The translations under genes were made by a program, and so were the position numbers. The notes below the pieces were generated by a model. It was not told the origin of the DNA. It saw nothing but the letters and a program-made list of their open reading frames with translations, and made no database searches. This document shows, piece by piece, positions 7,583-16,667 of a DNA stretch of 64,000 nt (within the stretch, counting starts at the first letter, position 1; each line of letters opens with the position of its first letter). The stretch is from Gracilibacillus dipsosauri (lineage in GTDB: Bacteria > Bacillota > Bacilli > Bacillales > Amphibacillaceae), in assembly GCF_003176895.1 (NCBI RefSeq), contig NZ_QGTD01000021.1, forward strand, positions 124,001 through 188,000, in the 5' to 3' direction.

Positions 7583-8460
7583 CTTACTCAGCATGGATTA
7601 TTTTAACTGCATGCTTAGTTGGTGCAACTTGTGGATTAATTGGCGTCTTCTTAATACTGAGGAAAATGGCGATGATGGCTGATGCGATTAGTCACACGGT
7701 TTTATTAGGAATTGTTATTGCTTTTTTAATGACAAGAGAGTTAAGCGGTCCTCATATGCTTATTGGGGCAATCATAGCAGGTTTATTAACAGCCTTCTTA
7801 GTACAATGGCTCCATACATTGGACATTGAACAGCATGCCTCGATGGGTATTGTATTTACGACATTATTTGCTATAGGGGTTATCCTAATTGCAACATCGG
7901 TGGGGAATGCGCACCTAGATGTAAAGCATGCCCTTATGGGAGAAATTACATTTATTCCTTGGGAAACAACTGCTGTGCCACTTTTGGGTAATATACCTGT
8001 TGCAACTACCATGCTTGGGTTGGCGTTTGTGATTGTTTTATTTTTTATCCTTGCCTTCTATAAGGAATGGAAAATCACTTCTTTCGATCCAGCTCTTGCT
8101 GCTAGTTTAGGAATCCCTGTACTTATTTTGCATTATGTTTTTATGAGCCTAGTATCTGTAACAACAGTGGCTGCTTTCGATGCTGTTGGAGCTATTATGG
8201 TCGTTGCGATGTTAGTCACTCCTGCTGCTTCTGCTTATCTTTGGACAGACAAGCTATCGGTTATGCTCGTCATGAGTAGTTCATTCGGTGTTTTGTCCGC
8301 TATTTTAGGCTATTATATTGCTACTGTTATCGATACCTCTATCTCAGGATCAATGGCTTTAGCTACAGGAGTTATATTTATTATTAGTTTTTTATTCTCT
8401 CCAAAGCATGGTTTAGTCTCCAAGTGGGTAAAGCCAGCCACAACTGATGTAATGCCCTAG
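7579..8460 (+). CDS. mntD: Manganese ABC transporter, permease 2
   Basis: 293 residues, paralogous to the preceding permease (MMADAISHTVLLGIVIAFL; AVGAIMVVAMLVTPAASAYL). Two permease genes in tandem are normal for mntABCD-type systems, where they form a heterodimeric channel. The start ATG overlaps the previous stop. A strong terminator follows. Confidence 0.87.
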   Translation: MTYSAWIILTACLVGATCGLIGVFLILRKMAMMADAISHTVLLGIVIAFLMTRELSGPHMLIGAIIAGLLTAFLVQWLHTLDIEQHASMGIVFTTLFAIGVILIATSVGNAHLDVKHALMGEITFIPWETTAVPLLGNIPVATTMLGLAFVIVLFFILAFYKEWKITSFDPALAASLGIPVLILHYVFMSLVSVTTVAAFDAVGAIMVVAMLVTPAASAYLWTDKLSVMLVMSSSFGVLSAILGYYIATVIDTSISGSMALATGVIFIISFLFSPKHGLVSKWVKPATTDVMP

Positions 8461-8474
8461 AGGATTCGACTCAC

Positions 8475-8519
8475 AGACCACCGTAGATGCACTACATACG
8501 GTGGTCTAGTCTTTTTTTC
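8475..8519 (+). terminator. Terminator of the mnt operon
   Basis: Perfect 11-bp stem AGACCACCGTA / TACGGTGGTCT, then AGTC and a run of seven T. Confidence 0.9.
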
Positions 8520-8531
8520 TGAATCGATCCT

Positions 8532-8702
8532 TTATTTTTTCTGATCTGTAACATTACGGTTATACACCTTTTCAATGTAGCCAATATAGCCCTTTAACTT
8601 CTTTTCTTGTTGTTCTCCTTCGAATTTAATGGCAAGTGATGCTAGAATAAGAATACTACTACACATAGCTAACCAAACTAAGATACCGAGTAAAATATTC
8701 AT
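8532..8702 (-). CDS. Small single-pass membrane protein (56 aa)
   Basis: On the minus strand a GTAAGGAGGG site precedes an ATG at 8702. The product begins MNILLGILVWLAMCSSILIL, one membrane segment, followed by a charged cytoplasmic tail (KFEGEQQEKKLKGY). I know no family for it. The perfect ribosome binding site and the sensible membrane topology argue for a real gene. It is divergent from the LacI-type regulator 78 nt away. Confidence 0.6.
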   Translation of the reverse strand: MNILLGILVWLAMCSSILILASLAIKFEGEQQEKKLKGYIGYIEKVYNRNVTDQKK

Positions 8703-8780
8703 GAACACACCCTCCTTACCATTATCTTAGAGGATGAAACGCGTTCCATAGCAAGAGTTTTTTAAAAAAGGATGAAAAAT

Positions 8781-9743
8781 ATGGCAAATATTCGTGATAT
8801 AGCAAATCTAGCTGGCGTATCTGTAACGACCGTTTCAAGAGTATTAAATAATCATCCTTATGTAAGTGATGAGAAAAGAAGAGCAGTATTAAACGCAATT
8901 CAAAAGACAAACTATCAAATAAATATGAAGGCTGTTCATCTTAGTAAAGGAAAGTCGCGATTAATCGGAGTGGCGGTGCCATTTGCTAATAATCCTTATT
9001 TTGGTTTATTGGTCGAGGGGATCACCAAAATGGCTTATCAACATCAGTATCATATTGTATTAATTCAAACTAATTATGAAAAAGAACGAGAACTAGAAGC
9101 GTTAAACATGCTGAAGCACAAACAAATTGATGGGATAATCATTTGTTCCAGAATTTTGGATTGGAATACAATAAAGCCTTATGCAGGATATGGCCCATTA
9201 GTTGTTTGTGAAAAAGCTACGGATATAGATTACGTACAATCTGTATATGTGGATCATTATCAGAGTTTTACAAGGGCCCTCCATTATTTATACGATAAAG
9301 GTCATCGACAAATTGGCTACTGTATTGGGCGAGAAACAGGTTCCAATAGTTATTATCGAGCAAAGGCTTATCAAAACTTCTTAAAAGAAAAGGACCTTCC
9401 ATTTTTGGACGAATTCGTTTTTACGGAAAACTATTACTTTGAAGATGGGAAAAAGGTGGTAAAAATGATCATAAGTCAATCAAATGCCCCTTCTGCTCTA
9501 CTAGCAAGCGATGTCGTAGCAGCTGGAATTCTTACTGCCTGTCAGCACAACGGAATAGCTGTACCAGATGATTTAGCTATTATTGGCTTTGACAATCAAC
9601 CCATCGCAAAGGTGATGAATATAACTACCTTTGAGATTCCAATTGTAGAAATGGGAGAAAAGTTATTTTTACAAGTAATTGAAAAAAGGGAAAATAAGCA
9701 CGAAAAATTAGAGGTAACTTTGATTGAAAGGAACACGGTATGA
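8781..9743 (+). CDS. LacI-family transcriptional regulator
   Basis: 320 residues. The N-terminal helix-turn-helix is classical (IRDIANLAGVSVTTVSRVLN) and is followed by a periplasmic-binding-protein fold (GVAVPFANNPYF; late AIIGFDNQPIAK). I use the ATG at 8781, since the ATG at 8772 lies inside the AAGGATG ribosome binding site. No sugar gene is next to it: the neighbours are a small membrane protein and a repeat array. Its effector is therefore unknown, and it is likely a distal or global regulator. Confidence 0.88.
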   Translation: MANIRDIANLAGVSVTTVSRVLNNHPYVSDEKRRAVLNAIQKTNYQINMKAVHLSKGKSRLIGVAVPFANNPYFGLLVEGITKMAYQHQYHIVLIQTNYEKERELEALNMLKHKQIDGIIICSRILDWNTIKPYAGYGPLVVCEKATDIDYVQSVYVDHYQSFTRALHYLYDKGHRQIGYCIGRETGSNSYYRAKAYQNFLKEKDLPFLDEFVFTENYYFEDGKKVVKMIISQSNAPSALLASDVVAAGILTACQHNGIAVPDDLAIIGFDNQPIAKVMNITTFEIPIVEMGEKLFLQVIEKRENKHEKLEVTLIERNTV

Positions 9744-9808
9744 CGTTCTTTCTACCATGCTTGAATCTTGAAAGCTAATGCAGGTCTACCATTATAAGTA
9801 GCTCTTTC

Positions 9809-10064
9809 AATTTTGCAACTATCCGATTATTTTTGCGAGTGGCGCTCTTAATTTTGCAACTATCTGATTATTTTTGCGAGTGGCGCTCTTAATTTTGCAA
9901 CTTTCATATTATTTTTGCGAGTGGCGCTCTTAATTTTGCAACTATCATATTATTTTTGCGAGTGCTACTCTTAATTTTGCAACTTCTATATTATTTTTGC
10001 GAGTGCTGCTCTTAATTTTGCAACTACTATAGTATTTTTGCGATTAGCGCTCTCATTTTTGCAG
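9809..10064. repeat. 41-bp tandem repeat array, copy B (about six units)
   Basis: Units of exactly 41 bp: GCGCTCTTAATTTTGCAAC, about 9 variable bases, then TATTTTTGCGAGTG. It is the reverse complement of the family at 2453–2639. It lies between the 3' ends of the LacI-type gene (plus strand) and the YceI gene (minus strand) and fills most of that 365-bp gap. Each array reads T-rich on the coding strand of the gene just before it (NERD gene in copy A, LacI gene here). Confidence 0.88.
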
Positions 10065-10065
10065 C

Positions 10066-10097
10066 ATATAAAAACCCAGACTGGAATAGTCTGGGTT
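10066..10097 (-). terminator. Terminator of the YceI gene
   Basis: Perfect 10-bp stem AACCCAGACT / AGTCTGGGTT with a 5-nt loop; on the minus strand it is followed by TTTTATATG. Confidence 0.85.
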
Positions 10098-10108
10098 ACC
10101 GTCTATTA

Positions 10109-10639
10109 TTATTCTGCTATAACAAACTCAAATGATCCGCTTAATTTGATTTCTTTACCGATTAAGACTCCCCCAGTTTCTAGTGGAGCATTGTAGGTTA
10201 AGCCATAATCTTCGCGGTTAATCTTTCCTTCAAGATCAATACCTGCAACAATATTACCACTCATTGGATCCTTTGCTTTTCCATTATACTCTACAACGAA
10301 TGTTTCTTCATTTGTTGCATCTTTAATTGTCACATCACCAGTCACTTCGAACTCGGAGTCACTAATTTTTTTGACAGATTTACTTGAAAAAGTAATGTTA
10401 GGATAGCTTTCCGCGCTAAAGAAATCATCTGATTTTAGGTGACCATCACGATCCTCGTTGTTGGTATCAATAGACGCTACTTTAATGGTTACATTTACAC
10501 TTGCCGCTTCAAGGTTGTCAAAGTCTCCATTGAAATCCACATCAAAATCATGGAATTCACCTTTCGCTTTAGATACCATCATATGTTTTACTTGAAAATG
10601 AATCCCACTATGCACTTTATCTAACGTTACATTTGCCAT
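10109..10639 (-). CDS. YceI-family lipid-binding lipocalin-like protein
   Basis: 176 residues without a signal peptide, so probably cytoplasmic. The pattern (SGIHFQVKHMMVSKAKGEF; NREDYGLTYNAPLETGGVLIGKE) is that of YceI proteins, beta-barrels that bind polyisoprenoid or other amphiphilic ligands. It starts at 10639 behind AGGAGG. The gene is divergent from an HxlR regulator, a common pairing, and a palindrome lies between them. Confidence 0.87.
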   Translation of the reverse strand: MANVTLDKVHSGIHFQVKHMMVSKAKGEFHDFDVDFNGDFDNLEAASVNVTIKVASIDTNNEDRDGHLKSDDFFSAESYPNITFSSKSVKKISDSEFEVTGDVTIKDATNEETFVVEYNGKAKDPMSGNIVAGIDLEGKINREDYGLTYNAPLETGGVLIGKEIKLSGSFEFVIAE

Positions 10640-10668
10640 TTTAAAATTCCTCCTAAAAAAATATAATA

Positions 10669-10685
10669 ACTTACTTTATGTAAGT
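10669..10685. promoter_or_regulatory. Palindrome between yceI and hxlR genes
   Basis: ACTTAC-TTTAT-GTAAGT, partly repeated by GTAAGTAAGTATAC just after it. The site lies 30–45 nt upstream of the YceI start and about 95 nt upstream of the HxlR start. It is a reasonable operator for the HxlR-type regulator, acting on one or both genes (inference). Confidence 0.5.
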
Positions 10686-10778
10686 AAGTATACAAATAGA
10701 ATTAGATTACGTCAAGTAATTTAGTTATTTTATTTCTGTGCTTTTTTTTGGTATACTACTGATAAAGAGGTGAAAGGA

Positions 10779-11102
10779 ATGACTGATAAAACGATTTGTC
10801 CAAAATTTGAATCAGCATTAGATATTTTAAATAAACGTTGGACGGGTTTGATCATATTTCAATTATTAAAAGGATCTCAGCGCTTCTCAGAGATTGAGTC
10901 ATCGATTGGAATTAGTGGGCGCGTTCTTTCTGAAAGGCTGAAGGATCTTGAAAAACAAGGAATTGTCAAACGCGTCGTATATGACGAAACCCCAGTTAGA
11001 ATTGAGTATTCCCTTACAGATAAAGGTTATGCATTAGAGCCTGTACTTCATAGTATTCAGCAATGGGCAGATGCTTGGATGGACTTAAAGGCTATCCTAT
11101 AA
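10779..11102 (+). CDS. HxlR-family (YodB-like) transcriptional regulator
   Basis: 107 residues with the HxlR winged helix: CPKFESALDILNKRWTGLII, then FSEIESSIGISGRVLSERLKDLE and EYSLTDKGYAL. An N-terminal Cys (residue 7) precedes the winged helix, the position used as a thiol redox sensor in YodB/HypR-type members. I choose the ATG at 10779, 6 nt after AAAGAGGTG. It probably controls the divergent YceI gene. Confidence 0.85.
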   Translation: MTDKTICPKFESALDILNKRWTGLIIFQLLKGSQRFSEIESSIGISGRVLSERLKDLEKQGIVKRVVYDETPVRIEYSLTDKGYALEPVLHSIQQWADAWMDLKAIL

Positions 11103-11144
11103 AGTTTTTATAGAACTCTACCCCTAGTCAAAGTGATTAAACAT

Positions 11145-11181
11145 GCAAAAGTGAAGAGGATGCTCTTCGCTTTTGTTATTT
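11145..11181 (+). terminator. Terminator after the HxlR gene
   Basis: Stem AAAAGTGAAGAG / CTCTTCGCTTTT with a GATG loop and one wobble pair, followed by TTTTGTTATTT. Confidence 0.7.
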
Positions 11182-11200
11182 ACATAGAGGAGGCTTTTGG

Positions 11201-12133
11201 ATGAAAGTAATATTAGACTGTGACCCTGGCCATGATGATGCCATTGCGATTATTTTAGCAGCTTCGAGGATAAGTCCATTAGAATTAGAAGCAATCACAA
11301 CGGTTGCCGGAAACGTAGAAGTAGAAAAAAATACACTGAACGCACTAAAGGTGTGTGATATGATTGGTCTAGAGAGTGTACCAGTTGCGCAGGGTGCAAC
11401 TGGACCGTTAGTGAGAAAAGCAGTGATTGCAGAAGAAATTCACGGAGAATCAGGACTAGATGGGCCAAAGCTCCCTCGGCATCCATCTAAAACAGCTATT
11501 GATCAGCATGCAGTGGATGTTATTATTGAAAAATTGTTAACAACAAATGAGCCAATTACACTTATCCCAACAGGTCCATTGACAAATATTGCGCTAGCGT
11601 TAATTAAAGAACCACGGATTAAAAATAATATTCGCGAAATTGTCCTGATGGGCGGTGGAACATTTGGTAATTGGACACCAGCTGCGGAGTTTAATATTTA
11701 TGTGGATGCAGAGGCAGCAAAAGTAGTTTTTGAAAGCGGAATACCAATAAAAATGTTTGGATTGGATGTGACACATCAGGTTCTCGCTACCAAACAAACA
11801 GTAGCAGATCTAAAGTCCATCAATCATACGATAGCGACATTCGTATCAGAACTACTAAGCTTTTTTATCCAGGCATATAAAAATCAATTCGACTTTGATG
11901 GAGGACCGATTCACGATGCGTGCACGGTTGCTCATTTAATCGATCCAACTATCTTTACCTTTGACCATGTCCATGTCGATATCGAAACAAAAGGCGAATA
12001 TTCTTATGGAATGACCGTCATTGACAAACATGGCGTAACAGGAAAGCAACCTAATGTTTACATAGCGAAGGGTTTAGATCAGGGAAAATTCTGGTCCTTA
12101 TTTTACAATGCGATTGCTTCTTATGCAGAGTGA
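11201..12133 (+). CDS. Inosine-uridine-preferring nucleoside hydrolase
   Basis: 310 residues. The N-terminal DCDPGHDDAIAI motif is the calcium-binding aspartate cluster of the IU-nucleoside hydrolase family; GNVEVEKNT, LIPTGPLTNIA, LMGGG and GGPIHDACTVA follow in the expected order. It cleaves the N-glycosidic bond of nucleosides to give base and ribose. The ribokinase gene 10 nt downstream would phosphorylate the released ribose, so this is a nucleoside salvage operon. Confidence 0.92.
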   Translation: MKVILDCDPGHDDAIAIILAASRISPLELEAITTVAGNVEVEKNTLNALKVCDMIGLESVPVAQGATGPLVRKAVIAEEIHGESGLDGPKLPRHPSKTAIDQHAVDVIIEKLLTTNEPITLIPTGPLTNIALALIKEPRIKNNIREIVLMGGGTFGNWTPAAEFNIYVDAEAAKVVFESGIPIKMFGLDVTHQVLATKQTVADLKSINHTIATFVSELLSFFIQAYKNQFDFDGGPIHDACTVAHLIDPTIFTFDHVHVDIETKGEYSYGMTVIDKHGVTGKQPNVYIAKGLDQGKFWSLFYNAIASYAE

Positions 12134-12143
12134 GGAGAGAGTA

Positions 12144-13016
12144 ATGATGAAGAAGCCAAAGATCACAGTAATTGGTAGTATAAATATGGACTTGGTGACT
12201 TCTACCGACAAATTCCCAGAACAAGGGGAAACGATCAGAGGGACACAATTCCAAACAAGTCCAGGTGGTAAAGGAGCGAATCAGGCTGTTGCTGCGGCTA
12301 GACTAGGTGCTAATGTCAACATGATTGGGCTTGTAGGAGAAGATAGTTTTGGAGAACAGCTTCTTACTAATTTACATAATGAGGATGTGGACGTGACAAA
12401 TGTTGCTAAACAAAAAGGAACTTCCACAGGCTTGGCGAATATTGTATTGTCGGAAAAGGATAACCGAATTATCATTATTGGTGGAGCAAACGAATATGTC
12501 ATCCCATCCTATTTGGAAAAGTGTAAGGAAGCTATCATTGAAAGTGATTATGTTTTACTTCAATTCGAAATACCGAAGCAAACGATTGAGTATTGTTTGG
12601 AGATTTGTGCTGAACACCATATACCTGTCATTGTCAATCCAGCCCCAGCGATGAAGTTATCTAAGAAAGCTTGGAAACAGGCTACCTATATTACTCCTAA
12701 TGAAACAGAGAAAAAGCAATTATTCCAGAATCAACTGGATGAGAGGTTTATTATCACTGAAGGAAAACAAGGAGTTTCTTATATGGAGGATAATCAGCCA
12801 AAGCATGTCGCTGCTCATGATGTAGAGGTGCTGGATACAACAGGTGCAGGGGATACATTTAATGGAGCACTAGCTGTTGCGTTAGCAGAAGGGCGTAGTG
12901 TAACAGATGCCATTATTTTTGCAAATGGTGCTGCAGCTCTTTCGGTTCAGAAGATCGGTGCACAAAGTGGAATGCCAACTAAAGAGCAAGTATTCAATTT
13001 TTTACATAAGGATTGA
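12144..13016 (+). CDS. rbsK: Ribokinase
   Basis: 290 residues of the PfkB family. The N-terminal IGSINMDLV and [15 protein letters not shown] motifs are those of ribokinase, as is the C-terminal [12 protein letters not shown] with its catalytic Asp. It converts ribose to ribose 5-phosphate with ATP. I start it at the ATG at 12144 behind GAGGAGAG; the open frame extends into the hydrolase gene but lacks a ribosome binding site. Confidence 0.9.
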   Translation: MMKKPKITVIGSINMDLVTSTDKFPEQGETIRGTQFQTSPGGKGANQAVAAARLGANVNMIGLVGEDSFGEQLLTNLHNEDVDVTNVAKQKGTSTGLANIVLSEKDNRIIIIGGANEYVIPSYLEKCKEAIIESDYVLLQFEIPKQTIEYCLEICAEHHIPVIVNPAPAMKLSKKAWKQATYITPNETEKKQLFQNQLDERFIITEGKQGVSYMEDNQPKHVAAHDVEVLDTTGAGDTFNGALAVALAEGRSVTDAIIFANGAAALSVQKIGAQSGMPTKEQVFNFLHKD

Positions 13017-13021
13017 TCAAA

Positions 13022-13702
13022 ATGACAAATATATTAAAAAATGATTGGGCAGAAGTCCTTGATGATGAGTTCCAAAAAGATTATTATTTGAGGTTACGAA
13101 GTTTTTTAAAAGAAGAATATCAGAAATTCACCATATATCCAAATATGTATGATATTTTTAATGCCCTCCATTACACTGATTTTGCTAAAGTAAAGGTGGT
13201 AATATTGGGACAAGACCCTTACCATGGACCAAATCAAGCACATGGACTAAGCTTTTCCGTTAATCCGGGTATTGCGATTCCACCTTCTTTGAAAAATATA
13301 TATAAAGAATTAGCTGATGATATTGGATGCCCCATTCCAAATCATGGATATTTAAAGAAATGGGCAGTAGAAGGAGTACTTTTGTTAAATAATGTGTTAA
13401 CCGTAAGAGCTGGCCAAGCGCATTCTCATAAAGGTCAAGGCTGGGAGACTTTTACCGACAATGTCATCAAAAGCCTAAATCAAAAAGAGACACCGGTTGT
13501 TTATATCCTTTGGGGAGCGGCAGCACAAAAGAAACAAGCACTAATCGATATGTCAAAGCACTTTGTCCTAAAATCTCCGCATCCAAGTCCATTATCCGCA
13601 CATCGAGGATTTTTTGGAAGTCAACCTTTTTCGCAGACGAACGAGTTACTTGAAAAAGCGGGACAACAACGAATTGATTGGGAGATACCTTCATTAAGTT
13701 AA
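13022..13702 (+). CDS. ung: Uracil-DNA glycosylase, family 1
   Basis: 226 residues. The water-activating loop is [14 protein letters not shown] with catalytic Asp, and the late [17 protein letters not shown] is the DNA-intercalating loop with its His. It removes uracil from DNA in base excision repair. The ATG at 13022 lies 9 nt after AAGGA; an in-frame TTG at 13013 overlaps the ribokinase stop. Its place after a nucleoside salvage pair suggests co-transcription. Confidence 0.95.
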   Translation: MTNILKNDWAEVLDDEFQKDYYLRLRSFLKEEYQKFTIYPNMYDIFNALHYTDFAKVKVVILGQDPYHGPNQAHGLSFSVNPGIAIPPSLKNIYKELADDIGCPIPNHGYLKKWAVEGVLLLNNVLTVRAGQAHSHKGQGWETFTDNVIKSLNQKETPVVYILWGAAAQKKQALIDMSKHFVLKSPHPSPLSAHRGFFGSQPFSQTNELLEKAGQQRIDWEIPSLS

Positions 13703-13803
13703 TCCAAGCATATAAAGTTTCATTTTTCATAGAAATAGATGATTATTAAAGCCATTTATGGTAAACTAACGCCTAGTGTAAGGAATACAAGGAGTTCGCT
13801 ATT

Positions 13804-15171
13804 ATGAAAAATGAAACTTTTTTTAATCGAATTTTTAAGAATTGGTCAGCAATCCATCATATTGTGACCTACTATTTATTAGCCGTTATAGTATCGACCA
13901 TTATTATTAGTATGCCTATCTTTCATGAGGATGGGGTTCACTTGTCTTTTATTGATGCTATGTTTACGGCGGTTACTTCCGTAAGTGTAACGGGTCTTAC
14001 TTCTGTTTCTATTGTCGAGACCTTTAACCCATTAGGCCAAGTAGCGATAGCGGTGATTTTACACCTTGGCGGAATTGGTATTATGACAATGGGTACTTTT
14101 ATTTGGGTTATTTTAGGTAAAAAAATTGGCATCAAAAGCCGGAAATTAATTATGGCCGATCAAAATAGTAAAACCTTATCCGGATTGGTAAAATTAATGC
14201 TCGAAATATTTAAGTTAATGTTACTAATTGAGTTAGTTGGTGCGATAATCTTAACCATCCATTTTCTTAACTATTTTGATACTTTCCAGGAAGCTTTATT
14301 GCACGGGGTTTTCGGTGCGATTAGTGCAACAACAAACGGTGGCTTAGATATAACAGGTGCATCACTCATTCCATATGCCAATGATTATTTTGTTCAATTT
14401 ATTAATATGGTACTTATCATTCTAGGTGCAATAGGCTTTCCGGTATTAGTGGAAGTAAAAGAAGTATTAAAAGGAAAAATGGAGGATAGGCACGATCGAT
14501 ATAAATTCTCTTTATTCACGAAAATTACAAGTGTTACTTTTTTTAGTCTTGTAGTTATCGGTTGTTTGTTGTTTTTACTCCTTGAGAGAAATGCCTTTTT
14601 AGCGGATAAAAGCTGGCATGAATCCTTTTTCTATAGTTTATTTCAATCTGTCACTTCTAGAAGTGGTGGATTGGCAACAATGGATGTGTCAGAGTTAACA
14701 TTGCCAACACTGGTTATGACTAGTGCTTTAATGTTCATTGGTGCATCACCGAGCAGTGTTGGTGGGGGGATTCGAACAACGACATTTGCGATCATGCTAC
14801 TTACGATTTGGAATTATGCAAAAGGTAACTCTGGTGTAAAGGTTTTTGGTCGTGAAATTCATCAAGAGGACATGCTTAGGTCTTTCATCGTTATTACAAC
14901 GGCCATGATGCTTTGTGTGACAGCAGTTGTCCTCTTAACATACACAGAGGATTTTTCCCTAATCGCGATTGTATTCGAAGTAACTTCTGCCTTCGGGACT
15001 ACCGGATTATCATTAGGCATTACTCCCGAGCTATCTAATTTTGGTAAGCTCCTAATTATGGCTTTGATGTTTATCGGTAGAATTGGAGTTTTCTCCTTCC
15101 TATTTTTAATTAGAGGAGATGCAGGTCAAGACAAATTTCATTACCCGAAAGAACGAGTTATAATTGGCTAA
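13804..15171 (+). CDS. Ktr/Trk-type potassium (sodium-coupled) transporter membrane subunit
   Basis: 455 residues with four pore-loop repeats, each carrying the selectivity glycine: SVTGLT, TTNGGLD, SRSGGLAT and FGTTGLS. Length and motifs fit KtrB/KtrD. No KtrA/KtrC regulatory (RCK) gene is next to it, as with orphan ktrD in B. subtilis, so the cytoplasmic ring must be encoded elsewhere. It starts at 13804 behind AAGGAG. Confidence 0.9.
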   Translation: MKNETFFNRIFKNWSAIHHIVTYYLLAVIVSTIIISMPIFHEDGVHLSFIDAMFTAVTSVSVTGLTSVSIVETFNPLGQVAIAVILHLGGIGIMTMGTFIWVILGKKIGIKSRKLIMADQNSKTLSGLVKLMLEIFKLMLLIELVGAIILTIHFLNYFDTFQEALLHGVFGAISATTNGGLDITGASLIPYANDYFVQFINMVLIILGAIGFPVLVEVKEVLKGKMEDRHDRYKFSLFTKITSVTFFSLVVIGCLLFLLLERNAFLADKSWHESFFYSLFQSVTSRSGGLATMDVSELTLPTLVMTSALMFIGASPSSVGGGIRTTTFAIMLLTIWNYAKGNSGVKVFGREIHQEDMLRSFIVITTAMMLCVTAVVLLTYTEDFSLIAIVFEVTSAFGTTGLSLGITPELSNFGKLLIMALMFIGRIGVFSFLFLIRGDAGQDKFHYPKERVIIG

Positions 15172-15173
15172 GC

Positions 15174-15201
15174 TCCCGGTGTGAACTGGGGGTTTTTTTG
15201 T
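15174..15201 (+). terminator. Terminator after the ktr gene
   Basis: Stem CTCCCGGT / ACTGGGGG around GTGA with a wobble, then seven T. Confidence 0.7.
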
Positions 15202-15255
15202 TGAGAAATAGAGCACGATTCTGAGCCATTTGGCCGTTCAATTTAGACTAACGTA

Positions 15256-15531
15256 AGGATAAGAACCATTTTGGAAGGAGCAGCAGCTCAAAATGGTCGT
15301 AATAGCTAGGATAAGAACCATTTTGGAAGGAGCAGTGGCTCAAAATGACAGTTATAGCCAGGATAAGAACCATTTCGGAAGGAGCAACAGCTCAAAATGG
15401 TCGTAATAGCTAGGATAAGAACCATTTTGGAAGGAGCAGTGGCTCAAAATGGTCGTAATAGCTAGGGTAAGAACCATTTTGGAAGGTACAGCAACTAAAA
15501 ATGCCCGTTATAGCCAGGATAAGATAAATTT
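15256..15531. repeat. 52-bp tandem repeat array with a hairpin in each unit
   Basis: Five units start exactly 52 bp apart (15256, 15308, 15360, 15412, 15464), and a sixth partial unit starts at 15516. Each begins AGGATAAGAACCATTTTGG. Inside a unit ACCATTTT and GAGC pair with GCTC and AAAATGGT. The left strand carries a GGAAG bulge and the apical loop varies (AGCA, AGTG, AACA) while the stem is kept. The array lies 3' of the ktr gene and upstream of the moxR operon. The rest of the 15172–15713 gap shows only a terminator and a likely promoter. Confidence 0.88.
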
Positions 15532-15713
15532 ACAAGAACTCTATCTCGTTCTTTTGCTATTGCCGACTATTGCACTTCATACATGCTACCGCTGATTTTT
15601 TATGTTTTTTATAATTCAATAGGTGGTCGGGATAGCTAGCTATATAGTATAGTTATAAGTAGAGAGGTTAGAATAATAATAACTAGATTTGCGATAGATT
15701 TGGAGGCAAAAGG

Positions 15714-16667
15714 ATGATAGATTACCATAAACAAATAAATGAGGTATTAGAGAATATTCAAAAGGTTATTATTGGAAAAGAGCGAGAGGCAGCATTGAGT
15801 TTAGTTGCACTACTAGCTAACGGGCATGTACTGATTGAGGATGTTCCTGGTGTTGGTAAGACAATGCTTGTAAGAGCGTTGGCGAAATCCTTGAATTGTG
15901 AGTTTAAGCGAATCCAGTTTACACCTGATTTACTTCCATCTGACGTCACAGGTGTTTCGATATATAATCCAAAGGAAATGATATTTGAGTTTAGAAAAGG
16001 TCCCATTTTCGGTGATATCGTATTAGCAGATGAAATCAACCGTACCTCACCTAAAACGCAATCCGCCTTGTTAGAAGCAATGGAAGAAAATAATGTCACT
16101 GTAGACGGTGTGAGCAAGCCACTGAACGAACCTTTTTTTGTCATGGCAACCCAAAACCCTATTGATTATGAAGGAACCTATCCACTGCCAGAAGCACAGC
16201 TAGATCGTTTTATTATGAAGCTTAGCTTGGGCTATCCGAACGAATTGGATGAACTAGAAATGCTCAATCGTACAGATCAGCAGCATCCTATTGATCAATT
16301 AGTACCAATAATGGACCGAAGTCAATTAATAGAGATACAGCAATTTATAGATAATATTTATGTTGATGAAACGGTAAAGCATTATATTGTTCAACTAGTT
16401 TCTGAAACGAGAGAAAATGAGTATGTGCAATTAGGTGTTAGTCCAAGAGGTTCGATAGCCTTAATGAAGGCTGCAAAAGCATATGCTTTTATCCAAAATA
16501 GAGATTATGTAATTCCAGATGATATCTTATTTCTGGCACCATATGTGTTGGCACATCGGATAATACTACGGCCAGAGGCGCGTTATGATGGTATTACTCA
16601 ACAAAATTTAATCACACAGCTTTTGAAAAAAATAGATGTGCCAATTAGGAAGGAAGTACATGGATGA
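15714..16667 (+). CDS. MoxR-family AAA+ ATPase
   Basis: 317 residues. Walker A is PGVGKTM, Walker B LADEINR, sensor 1 is in ATQNP, and the arginine-finger region is LPEAQLDRF. MoxR ATPases are thought to act as chaperones that help assemble or activate partner complexes with DUF58 and VWA proteins. The DUF58 gene overlaps its end by 4 nt and a transglutaminase follows, the same trio as B. subtilis yeaC–yeaD–yebA next to guaA. Confidence 0.92.
   Translation: MIDYHKQINEVLENIQKVIIGKEREAALSLVALLANGHVLIEDVPGVGKTMLVRALAKSLNCEFKRIQFTPDLLPSDVTGVSIYNPKEMIFEFRKGPIFGDIVLADEINRTSPKTQSALLEAMEENNVTVDGVSKPLNEPFFVMATQNPIDYEGTYPLPEAQLDRFIMKLSLGYPNELDELEMLNRTDQQHPIDQLVPIMDRSQLIEIQQFIDNIYVDETVKHYIVQLVSETRENEYVQLGVSPRGSIALMKAAKAYAFIQNRDYVIPDDILFLAPYVLAHRIILRPEARYDGITQQNLITQLLKKIDVPIRKEVHG

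Noticed and set aside
15256-15531. 52-bp array as a CRISPR
   Set aside because: The whole unit is repeated without unique spacers, and no cas gene is in the window.
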